Below are positions 1 through 4,705 of a stretch of DNA of 5,124 nucleotides, in pieces. Each line of letters starts with the position of its first letter. Position 1 is the first letter of the stretch. A program made the position numbers and the translations under genes. This DNA comes from JBEIUL01 sp044356865. GTDB taxonomy: Bacteria; Planctomycetota; Phycisphaerae; Phycisphaerales; SM1A02. The stretch spans positions 1 through 5,124 of the forward strand of contig JBIKVN010000229.1 in the NCBI GenBank assembly GCA_044356865.1, read 5' to 3'. A model generated the notes under the pieces. It ran no database searches. It was not told the origin of the DNA and was given only the letters and a program-made list of their open reading frames with translations.

Positions 1-504
1 TTCGCGATCCTCCGCTACTTCAACGTCGTCGGTTGCGATCGCGGCGGCCGGCTCGGCGAGGACCATCGCCCCGAGACGCTGCTCGTGCCGATCTGCCTCT
101 CGGTCGCGGTCGCCCGCCGGGAAAGCCTCTCGATCTTCGGCGAGGACTACCCGACCCCCGACGGCACGGGCATCCGCGACTACATCCATGTCGAGGATCT
201 CGTCGACGCCCATGTCCGCGTGAGCGAAGCGGTCCGCCGCGGCGAGGGCCTGATCTACAACCTCGGCACCGGCCGTGGCCACTCGGTGCTCGAGGTGATC
301 GAGTCGGCGCGGCGGATCACCGGCCACGCGATTCCCGCCCGAAAGGCGCCGCGCCGGGCCGGCGATCCGGCGATGCTCGTGAACGACCCGCGGAAGATCG
401 AACGCGAGCTCGGCTGGAAGGCCTCGATCGTCGACCTCGACGAGATCGTGCGGAGCGCCTGGGAATGGCGCCGGCGACACCCCGACGGGTATCGCGGCGG
501 GTGA
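1..504 (+). CDS. galE: UDP-glucose 4-epimerase (GalE), C-terminal part, cut by window start
   Basis: The 5' end lies outside the window; 167 codons remain, reading from base 1 to TGA at 502-504. GalE interconverts UDP-glucose and UDP-galactose in the cytoplasm, supplying galactose for LPS and exopolysaccharide. Family hallmarks are in the expected order: LRYFNVVG at fragment residues 4-11 (the Asn lies in the UDP-sugar pocket), GEDYPTPDGTGIRDYIHVED at 48-67, YNLGTGRGHSVLEVI at 86-100, RRAGDPA at 118-124 (UDP-binding Arg region) and ELGWKAS near 136-142. The usual GalE length is about 330 residues, so roughly half is present; the NAD-binding Rossmann domain and the YxxxK motif are off-window. 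The PagL-like gene starts 17 bases downstream on the same strand, which suggests co-transcription. A related epimerase acting on N-acetylated or pentose UDP-sugars cannot be excluded from the C-terminal half alone. Confidence 0.95.
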   Translation, partial: FAILRYFNVVGCDRGGRLGEDHRPETLLVPICLSVAVARRESLSIFGEDYPTPDGTGIRDYIHVEDLVDAHVRVSEAVRRGEGLIYNLGTGRGHSVLEVIESARRITGHAIPARKAPRRAGDPAMLVNDPRKIERELGWKASIVDLDEIVRSAWEWRRRHPDGYRGG

Positions 505-509
505 GCCGG

Positions 510-515
510 TATCGT
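510..515 (+). promoter_or_regulatory. Possible -10 hexamer TATCGT just before the PagL-like gene
   Basis: TATCGT lies 6 bases before ATG 522, a distance at which a -10 element would place the transcript start at or near the start codon (leaderless mRNA). No -35 match is visible about 17 bases upstream. A similarly placed TACACT precedes lptB. A weak signal in GC-rich DNA, and the gene may simply be transcribed with galE. Confidence 0.25.
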
Positions 516-521
516 GGGGCC

Positions 522-1136
522 ATGACCGAACGACTCGTCCGCGGCCTTGCCGTTCTCGTCGTGGCGCTCGCGGCCAAGCCCGGCCTCGGCCAGACACCGG
601 CCGAGATCGAGCCGCAGGCGGCGCCGATCCGCTACGGGGCCGCCGGCAGCCTCGCGCTCGACCTCTCGACCGCGTGGGCGACCGACCTCGACGACGGGAA
701 CTACTGGATGCCGCTTGCGATCGGCGTGAGCTGGTTCGCGGCCGACGGCTTCTCGCTCGACCTCGCCGCCGAGATGTACACGATCGACGCGTCGACGCCC
801 GAAGTCTCGCCGCGACAGGCCTACTCGGCGACCGGCGGAGGCGGATCGATCGGCATCACCTGGCACTTCCTCGAGGGTCGCCTCGGCGACCGCGACTGGT
901 CGATCTTCGCCGACGCGGGGGTCGGCCTGCTCTGGACCGGCGACGATGTCCCCCCCGGCGGCACGCGGCTCAACTTCACCCCGCGGGCGGGCATCGGCGG
1001 CACGCTCGGGCTCGATGACCGCACCCGGCTGGTGCTCGGCCTCCGGTGGTTCCACATCTCGAACGCGCAGACCGGTTCCGACAATCCCGGCATCGACGCC
1101 CTGCAGGTCGTCGGCGGGGTTTCGTTCGCGTTCTGA
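522..1136 (+). CDS. PagL-like acyloxyacyl hydrolase (lipid A 3-O-deacylase family), outer membrane
   Basis: 204 residues. Residues 1-23 look like a Sec signal peptide: Arg at 4 and 7, hydrophobic 8-18, probable cleavage near GLG-Q at 23/24. The mature part alternates polar and hydrophobic residues as in an eight-stranded barrel and ends in SFAF, a C-terminal Phe typical of BAM substrates. The diagnostic block is RWFHISNAQTGSDNPGIDAL at 175-194. His178 and Ser180 match the PagL catalytic His-x-Ser, followed by Asn181-Ala182 and NPG at 188-190. In PagL the third residue is Glu, 14 residues after the His; here that position is Asp192. PagL removes the 3-O-linked acyl chain of lipid A in the outer membrane. 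I chose ATG 522 because the signal peptide begins there; the frame stays open upstream to 33 but that is galE shadow. There is no clear Shine-Dalgarno site. Family assignment is firm, enzyme activity is inferred. Confidence 0.85.
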   Translation: MTERLVRGLAVLVVALAAKPGLGQTPAEIEPQAAPIRYGAAGSLALDLSTAWATDLDDGNYWMPLAIGVSWFAADGFSLDLAAEMYTIDASTPEVSPRQAYSATGGGGSIGITWHFLEGRLGDRDWSIFADAGVGLLWTGDDVPPGGTRLNFTPRAGIGGTLGLDDRTRLVLGLRWFHISNAQTGSDNPGIDALQVVGGVSFAF

Positions 1137-1147
1137 ACCGCTGCCGG

Positions 1148-1188
1148 AAAAAAGAAGCCGCCCGAGTGCTCCGACACACCCGGGCGGC
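1148..1188 (-). terminator. Intrinsic terminator oriented to the minus strand
   Basis: A perfect 8-bp inverted repeat, GCCGCCCG at 1157-1164 and CGGGCGGC at 1181-1188, encloses a 16-base loop. On the minus strand the hairpin is followed directly by TTCTTTTTT (bases 1156 down to 1148), a classical U-tract. On the plus strand it is followed by GC-rich sequence, so it is a poor U-tract terminator for the PagL-like gene ending at 1136, although the stem could still slow or protect that transcript's 3' end. No minus-strand protein gene lies immediately upstream; the nearest ends at 1830. Confidence 0.65.
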
Positions 1189-1196
1189 GCTGCCTG

Positions 1197-1220
1197 GGCC
1201 CCGACGCGTGCGAGGGGGCC
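1197..1220. repeat. Inverted repeat (hairpin C), GGCCCC/GGGGCC
   Basis: A perfect 6-bp stem, 1197-1202 with 1215-1220, encloses a 12-base loop containing ACGCGT. It lies between hairpin A and the minus-strand terminator. GC-rich DNA makes such stems common, so alone it means little; the clustering is what stands out. Confidence 0.35.
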
Positions 1221-1260
1221 GCGAAGAAGTCTTGGAAGCGGTTCCGGACCGTTCACTCGG

Positions 1261-1283
1261 GGTTTCCCGGAACTCGGGGAACC
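1261..1283. repeat. Inverted repeat (hairpin A), 8-bp stem, 7-base loop
   Basis: GGTTTCCC at 1261-1268 pairs with GGGGAACC at 1276-1283, with one T-G wobble, around loop GGAACTC. It is not followed by a T-run on either strand, so it is not a simple terminator. On the minus strand its 5' arm overlaps an AAGGAGG motif. Confidence 0.5.
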
Positions 1284-1323
1284 TCCTTGCGGGCTCGGGC
1301 GGAAGGTGGCACGATAGCCGCGG

Positions 1324-1355
1324 CCGCCGGTGGCCGGACGGGGCCCGGCGGTTTT
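1324..1355 (+). terminator. Possible plus-strand terminator or attenuator ahead of the Nudix gene
   Basis: CCGCCGG at 1324-1330 and CCGGCGG at 1345-1351 form a 7-bp GC stem with a 14-base loop, followed at once by TTTT (1352-1355). The T-tract is short. It could end galE/PagL-like transcripts before the Nudix gene, or attenuate read-through into it; the Nudix ATG is 30 bases further on. Confidence 0.35.
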
Positions 1356-1359
1356 CCGG

Positions 1360-1373
1360 ATGAATTGTTAAGT
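1360..1373 (+). promoter_or_regulatory. AT-rich patch, possible Nudix promoter region
   Basis: ATGAATTGTTAAGT has 11 A/T of 14 in a region otherwise dominated by G and C, and lies 12-25 bases before ATG 1385. This suits a -10 region for a short-leader transcript. I cannot assign a convincing -10/-35 pair. Confidence 0.2.
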
Positions 1374-1384
1374 GCCGAGAAGCA

Positions 1385-1903
1385 ATGGACTTGCAGAATC
1401 GCCCACCTTGCCCCTCTTCTCCCGTTCGCCGGGTCGAGGTGGCCGTCGCGGCCATCTGGCGGAAACGGCCGCGGGAAGAGGGGCAGCCACCGGCGATCGA
1501 GATCCTCGTCGCCCGCCGGCACGACCATGCGATTCGAGGCGGGCTCTGGGAACTTCCGGGCGGCAAGATCGAGCCCGGCGAGGATGCGGCCGGCGCCGCG
1601 CGGCGCGAGACCCGCGAGGAGGCGGGGCTGTCGATCGAGGAGGCAGTGCCGATCGGCGAGTTCGAGCACCACGACGAGCGCGCCGATCGCGACGCGCGGG
1701 TCCGCATCCACGCCGTCGCCGCGAGAGCCCCGACGGGCGTCGAGCCGAAACCGCTCGGCAGCGCCGAGTGCCGGTGGATCACGCTCGAGGAACTCCGCGA
1801 CTACGACTGGCCGCCGGCGAACGCAGCCCTCAACGAGATGCTGGTGCGGGAACTTCCGGCCCTGGCGTCGCGGTCCGCTCCCGAAGTTCAGCCGCCCGCC
1901 TGA
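1385..1903 (+). CDS. MutT-type Nudix hydrolase (probable 8-oxo-dGTP diphosphatase)
   Basis: 172 residues. The Nudix box is complete at residues 60-82: Gly60, Glu66, Arg74-Glu75, Glu78-Glu79, Gly81-Leu82 fit GX5EX7REUXEEXGU, with Thr76 in the first hydrophobic position. The Glu residues bind Mg2+ for pyrophosphate hydrolysis. Before it, LWELPGGKIEPGE (54-66) resembles the MutT WEFPGGKIE segment. After it, a WITLEELRDYDWPPAN segment (131-146) matches the C-terminal part of MutT proteins. MutT clears 8-oxo-dGTP from the nucleotide pool and prevents A:T to C:G transversions; other Nudix substrates remain possible. ATG 1385 has only a weak GAGAAG two bases upstream. Residues 1-16 precede the conserved fold and may be a short extension. 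The last 74 bases overlap the opposite-strand PEGA lipoprotein gene. Confidence 0.88.
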   Translation: MDLQNRPPCPSSPVRRVEVAVAAIWRKRPREEGQPPAIEILVARRHDHAIRGGLWELPGGKIEPGEDAAGAARRETREEAGLSIEEAVPIGEFEHHDERADRDARVRIHAVAARAPTGVEPKPLGSAECRWITLEELRDYDWPPANAALNEMLVRELPALASRSAPEVQPPA

Positions 1904-2246
1904 GCAACTCCCCCGGCGAGACCTCGCTCGGCACGAGCTCGAACCGCCAGGCGGTGCGCGACACGAACTTCGCCGGCAGGATCTCGGCCACGAGGTCGAA
2001 CGGGATGTGGTCCCACCACGGAGCGGTCGCCTCGGCCCCGGTCACCAGCGGCTCGTGGCCATCGAGGACGACCCGTACATCGAAAGTGCCGTAGTGCGTG
2101 AACGAGAACTCGCACGGCGTCACGCCGACCTCGCGGTCGTTCACCCAGACGGTCGCCCCGGGCGGCTCGCTCTCGATAGAGACCGTCCGTTCGACGCAGG
2201 CGGCCGGACCGGACGCGAGCGCGACGATGGCGAGGGCGACCCGCAT
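1830..2246 (-). CDS. PEGA-domain lipoprotein, small, downstream of lptB
   Basis: 138 residues. A short hydrophobic N-terminus (3-12) leads to SGPAAC with Cys17, read here as a lipobox; Pro at -3 is unusual, since Leu is typical. Residues 20-66 form a PEGA domain, a surface beta-fold: VSIESEPPGATVWVNDREVG (22-41), then a TPCEFSF strand and a FDVRVVLDGHEP strand. Residues 77-102 (WWDHIPFDLVAEILPAKF onward) are conserved-looking but I cannot name them. The tail from 107 is charged and rich in Pro and Ala. The ATG shares one base with the lptB stop (TGATG), so translation is probably coupled. Role inferred: envelope lipoprotein, perhaps linked to LPS or cell-wall binding. PEGA itself does not define a function. 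The 3' end overlaps the Nudix gene. Confidence 0.82.
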   Translation of the reverse strand: MRVALAIVALASGPAACVERTVSIESEPPGATVWVNDREVGVTPCEFSFTHYGTFDVRVVLDGHEPLVTGAEATAPWWDHIPFDLVAEILPAKFVSRTAWRFELVPSEVSPGELLRRAAELRERTATPGPEVPAPASR

Positions 2247-2980
2247 CAGTCGAACTCGTCCCCTCGGAAGGTCGAGGCGAGGTACGCCGAACGCACCTCG
2301 GGATCGTTGATGATCTCCCTGGGCGGGCCTTCCTTCAGGTTCTTCCCGTGGTGCAGGATGTACGCCCGGTCGCAGATCCGCAGGGCCTGCTGCACGTTGT
2401 GGTCGGTGATGAGCATCGCGATGCCCTCCTCGGCGAGCCGCCGCACTTCGGCCTGCAGCTCCTCGACGGTGTGCGGATCGACCGCCGCGAACGGCTCGTC
2501 GAGCAGCATGAGCTTCGGCCGCATCACGAGGGCCCGCGCGATCTCGAGCCGCCGCCGCTCGCCGCCCGAACAGGTCCGGGCCTGCTCGTTCGCCTTGTGC
2601 CGCAGGCCGAACTGGTCGAGCAGGTCGTCGGCGCGGCGGAGCCGCGTCTCGCGGGGCAGCCGCAGCGTCTCGAGGATCGCCAGCAGGTTCTCGCGGCAGG
2701 TCAGCCGCTGGAAGACGCTCGGCTCCTGGCTCAGGTAGCCCATGCCCGCGAGGGCGTGGCGGTACATCGGCAGGAAGGTCATGTCCTGCCCGTCGAAGCG
2801 GACCGTGCCCGCTTCGGGCGTGATCATCCCGATCGACATGCGGAACGAGGTGGTCTTGCCCGCGCCGTTGCGGCCGAGCAGGCCGACGACCTCCCCCGCG
2901 GCGATCGAGAACGACACGTCGTCGACGACGCGTCGCCCGCCGTAGGTCTTCCGGAGGCCCTTCACCTCGAGCAGCGGCAT
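2246..2980 (-). CDS. lptB: LPS export ABC transporter ATP-binding protein LptB
   Basis: 244 residues, the usual LptB size. Walker A is GRNGAGKT at 36-43; Q-loop Gln85 lies in GYLSQEPSVFQRLT (81-94), an LptB-type segment; the signature is CSGGERRR at 137-144; Walker B is LMLLDEP at 157-163 with catalytic Glu162; D-loop AAVDP at 165-169; H-loop His194 in ITDHNV. LptB dimers drive the LptF/LptG permease that pulls lipopolysaccharide from the inner membrane onto the LptC-LptA bridge. No lptA, lptC, lptF or lptG gene is in the window. Cys137 replaces the Leu common before SGG. ATG 2980 was chosen because the ABC fold begins at MPLLEVKGLRK; the frame is open to 3130 but the extra sequence is low-complexity shadow of the upstream gene. 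No Shine-Dalgarno site is seen; TACACT sits 7 bases upstream. A branched-chain amino acid transporter ATPase (LivG/F type) is the nearest alternative and less likely. Confidence 0.93.
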   Translation of the reverse strand: MPLLEVKGLRKTYGGRRVVDDVSFSIAAGEVVGLLGRNGAGKTTSFRMSIGMITPEAGTVRFDGQDMTFLPMYRHALAGMGYLSQEPSVFQRLTCRENLLAILETLRLPRETRLRRADDLLDQFGLRHKANEQARTCSGGERRRLEIARALVMRPKLMLLDEPFAAVDPHTVEELQAEVRRLAEEGIAMLITDHNVQQALRICDRAYILHHGKNLKEGPPREIINDPEVRSAYLASTFRGDEFD

Positions 2981-2987
2981 GGTGGGC

Positions 2988-2993
2988 AGTGTA
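2988..2993 (-). promoter_or_regulatory. Possible -10 hexamer TACACT before lptB
   Basis: On the minus strand TACACT lies 7 bases ahead of ATG 2980, in the 17-base gap after the DUF4870-like stop. This position would give a leaderless or nearly leaderless lptB transcript in addition to the operon mRNA. No clear -35 partner is seen; it would lie inside the upstream gene. Confidence 0.3.
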
Positions 2994-2996
2994 CGC

Positions 2997-3404
2997 TCAG
3001 CGGAGGGCGCGGAAGATCGCCGGATGGCGATCGTACCCACCGCCCCCGGCCGCGACCGCGGCGCGGATCGAGCCGAAGAGCCAGACCGGCAGCCACGGGA
3101 GGAGCACGATCCAGCCGCAGACGGGAACAAGCAGCAGGACGAGCATGGTGAGCTGGGCGTTCATGGCCTCGCGACCGTGGTCGTCGATGAATCCCGATCG
3201 CGACTGGAGCGGCGCCCAGATCACCGGCGTCACGAGCATCGCGAACGGGCCGAGCAGCGGGAACGCGAGCCACCAGAGGTGCATCGCGACCGCCGCCACC
3301 CGCATCCCGTCGGGCACCGCGGCGTCCACGAGCCGGCCGTCGATCCAACGGGGCGGCGGCTCGGGCGGCGGGCGGGTCTCCATGCCGCTTCCTTCGGGAT
3401 TCAT
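2997..3404 (-). CDS. DUF4870-like small integral membrane protein
   Basis: 135 residues from ATG 3404. A Pro-rich N-terminus (11-19) is followed by a hydrophobic stretch at about 36-66 beginning VAAVAMHLWWLAFPLLGPFA, then the polar loop SGFIDDHGREAMNAQLTML (70-88), then hydrophobic 86-118, and a C-terminal GGGYDRHPAIFRALR. Membrane helix, FIDDHGKEAxNxQLT-like loop, membrane helices and a short tail around Pro match the DUF4870/Tic20-like family, whose function is not settled. The ATG overlaps the upstream stop as ATGA. An alternative ATG at 3383 has a better ribosome site (GAAGGAAG at 3395-3388, four bases before the ATG) and would give 128 residues; both keep all membrane segments. The lptB start codon follows 17 bases later. 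Confidence 0.78.
   Translation of the reverse strand: MNPEGSGMETRPPPEPPPRWIDGRLVDAAVPDGMRVAAVAMHLWWLAFPLLGPFAMLVTPVIWAPLQSRSGFIDDHGREAMNAQLTMLVLLLVPVCGWIVLLPWLPVWLFGSIRAAVAAGGGGYDRHPAIFRALR
3388..3395 (-). promoter_or_regulatory. Shine-Dalgarno-like GAAGGAAG inside the DUF4870-like gene start
   Basis: On the minus strand, AAGGA is six bases before an internal ATG (3383-3381). It competes with the ATGA-coupled start at 3404 and is one of the few good Shine-Dalgarno matches ahead of a start codon in this window. Confidence 0.4.
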
Positions 3405-4705
3405 CCCGGGACTTTCGCGCCGTCGGCCGCCACCGGGCGCACCGAAAGCCGCACCGCCCGCACGTGCGTCGGGGCGGCCGCGGCGATCTCGAGCTCCCAA
3501 CCCTCGAGGTCGATCCGCTCGCCGGCCTTGGGGATCCGGCCGAAACGCTTGAGCAGGAACCCGCCCAGCGTGTCGTAGTCCTCGCCGTCGGGAATCTCGC
3601 CCGCCTCCTCCGCGGCGAGTTCGGCGTTCAGGTCGCCGATGCGGCAACGGGCGTCGGCTTCCCAGCGGCCGGGCCCGAGCCGGACCACCGGCGGCTTCCC
3701 CTCGGCCTCGTCCTCGTGCTCGTCGTGGATCTCGCCGACGATCTCCTCGATGATGTCCTCGATGGTCACCAGCCCCGAGGTCCCCCCGAACTCGTCGACG
3801 ACGATCGCCAGGTGCACCTCGTCGCGCTGGAAGTCGAGCAGCAGCTCACGGACGGGCTTGGTCTCGGGTACGTGCAGCGGCTGGCGCAGGAGCGGCTCCA
3901 GCCGGAACCCGGCCGTGCCGCCGCCGAGGAACCGCACGAGGTCCTTCAGGTAGAGGATGCCGCGGATGCGGTCGAGGCTGCCCGCGAAGACGGGCACGCG
4001 GGAGTGTCCGGCGTCGGCGAGGAAGCGGCGGATCTCGTCGAGATCATCGGTGTACTCGAGCCCCACGATGTCGGTGCGCGGCGTCATGACCGTCGAGACC
4101 GCGGTCGAGCGGAACTCGACCACGTTGCCGAGGATCCTCGCCGAGACCGGATCGAGCTCGCCTTCCTTCTCGGAATCCTCGATGGTGCGGCGCAGTTCCT
4201 CGTCGGTCTCCTCCTCGAGGTCCCCGCCCGAGCCGACGAGTCTCCGCACCGCCTCGTCCGCGAACGCCACCGCGGCCAGCAGCGGGGTCGCGAGCAGGAT
4301 CAGGGTCCGGATCGTCGGCACGCTCGCCGCGACGATCCCATGCGTCGCGTGGCGGGCGACGGCGGTCGGCAGGACGCTCGTGAAGAACCAGAGCGTGAGC
4401 ACGCTGGTGACCACGGTGAGCGCCACCGTGGTGCCGTCGAGCCGGGCGTCGACGCCGGTTCCCGCGAAGAGGAACAGGATCAGCATGAAGCAGGCGACGC
4501 GACCGAGCGTACGGAAGAGCCCGACCGCGTGGACCGCCTCCTCGCGGGCCTCGAGCAGCCAGGCCGAGCGCTCGAGCCGCCCCCGCTCGTCGAGGGCCCG
4601 CTCGAGCCCGGTACGGCTGGCCTGCCCGAGGGCGAGGTCGAGGGCGGAGAGGTACGCGGTGACCGCGGTCGCGGCCGAAAGCGCGAGCAGGATGCGGCCG
4701 CTCAC
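3401..4705 (-). CDS. CorC/HlyC-family membrane protein (divergent CNNM/DUF21, two CBS domains, CorC_HlyC domain)
   Basis: 434 residues, GTG start overlapping the ybeY stop as GTGA. N-terminal membrane region: hydrophobic segments at about 3-25, 70-83, 92-115 and 126-149. An acidic linker (160-188) precedes CBS1 (about 206-257, VMTPRTDIVGLEYTDDLDEI start) and CBS2 (about 277-328, with IVVDEFGGTSGLVTIEDIIE at 301-320, a family hallmark). The CorC_HlyC domain covers about 346-424 (DYDTLGGFLLKRFGRIPKAG at 376-395). CorC proteins are linked to Mg2+/Co2+ export and ATP sensing through CBS; older names call them hemolysins. The CBS and C-terminal parts are canonical. The DUF21 part is not: LSALDLAL (19-26) stands where family members have FSgsETAL, and SVLPTAVARH (110-119) where they have GEilPKtia. 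ybeY-corC adjacency is common in bacteria. Confidence 0.9.
   Translation of the reverse strand: MSGRILLALSAATAVTAYLSALDLALGQASRTGLERALDERGRLERSAWLLEAREEAVHAVGLFRTLGRVACFMLILFLFAGTGVDARLDGTTVALTVVTSVLTLWFFTSVLPTAVARHATHGIVAASVPTIRTLILLATPLLAAVAFADEAVRRLVGSGGDLEEETDEELRRTIEDSEKEGELDPVSARILGNVVEFRSTAVSTVMTPRTDIVGLEYTDDLDEIRRFLADAGHSRVPVFAGSLDRIRGILYLKDLVRFLGGGTAGFRLEPLLRQPLHVPETKPVRELLLDFQRDEVHLAIVVDEFGGTSGLVTIEDIIEEIVGEIHDEHEDEAEGKPPVVRLGPGRWEADARCRIGDLNAELAAEEAGEIPDGEDYDTLGGFLLKRFGRIPKAGERIDLEGWELEIAAAAPTHVRAVRLSVRPVAADGAKVPG

Larger units (their letters stand above)
1148..1304 (-). ncRNA. Candidate small structured RNA in the intergenic region
   Basis: This is a hypothesis from structure only. 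Reading leftward: a TATCGT hexamer (1316-1311), 6 bases, then a stretch of about 157 bases. It contains hairpin A (GGTTCCCC/GGGAAACC, 1283-1261, one G-U pair, 7-base loop), a small hairpin B (CGGT/ACCG, 1251-1239), hairpin C (GGCCCC/GGGGCC, 1220-1197, 12-base loop) and the U-tract terminator hairpin. Between B and C is a pyrimidine-rich single-stranded segment (CTTCCAAGACTTCTTC). AAGGAGG occurs just before and within the base of hairpin A, but no ATG, GTG or TTG follows at ribosome-binding distance, which argues against a small protein. I do not recognise a 6S, 4.5S/SRP, RNase P or tmRNA signature. It could instead be the 3' end of a longer operon transcript. Confidence 0.25.

Noticed and set aside
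488..518. Near-tandem GGTATCG copies at the galE/PagL-like junction
   Set aside because: The first copy encodes the conserved C-terminal Gly-Tyr-Arg of GalE; two short copies are not enough to call a repeat or operator.
255..1256. Long open minus-strand frame opposite galE and the PagL-like gene
   Set aside because: Arg/Gly/Pro/Ala-rich low-complexity translation with no recognisable fold; the expected shadow of GC-rich genes with strong third-position bias. It also runs through the minus-strand terminator.
1307..1321. Sigma-54-like -24 box TGGCAC
   Set aside because: The -12 position reads CCGC, not TTGC, so the pair is incomplete.
1440..1454. Perfect palindrome TGGCCG-tcg-CGGCCA at the start of the Nudix fold
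   Set aside because: It encodes the conserved Val-Ala-Val-Ala-Ala strand with GC-biased codons and has no T-run.
1548..1859. Exact 12-base repeat GGGAACTTCCGG at 1548 and 1848, 300 bases apart
   Set aside because: Both copies encode Glu-Leu-Pro segments of the Nudix protein in the same frame; codon bias explains them.
1287..2738. 483-codon plus-strand frame across the Nudix, PEGA and lptB genes
   Set aside because: It overlaps three well-supported genes, and its translation is Ser/Arg-rich without domains.
2981..3130. N-terminal extension of lptB
   Set aside because: The added 50 residues are Ser/Arg-rich and are the shadow of the DUF4870-like gene; the ABC fold starts at MPLLEVKGL, as in other LptB proteins.
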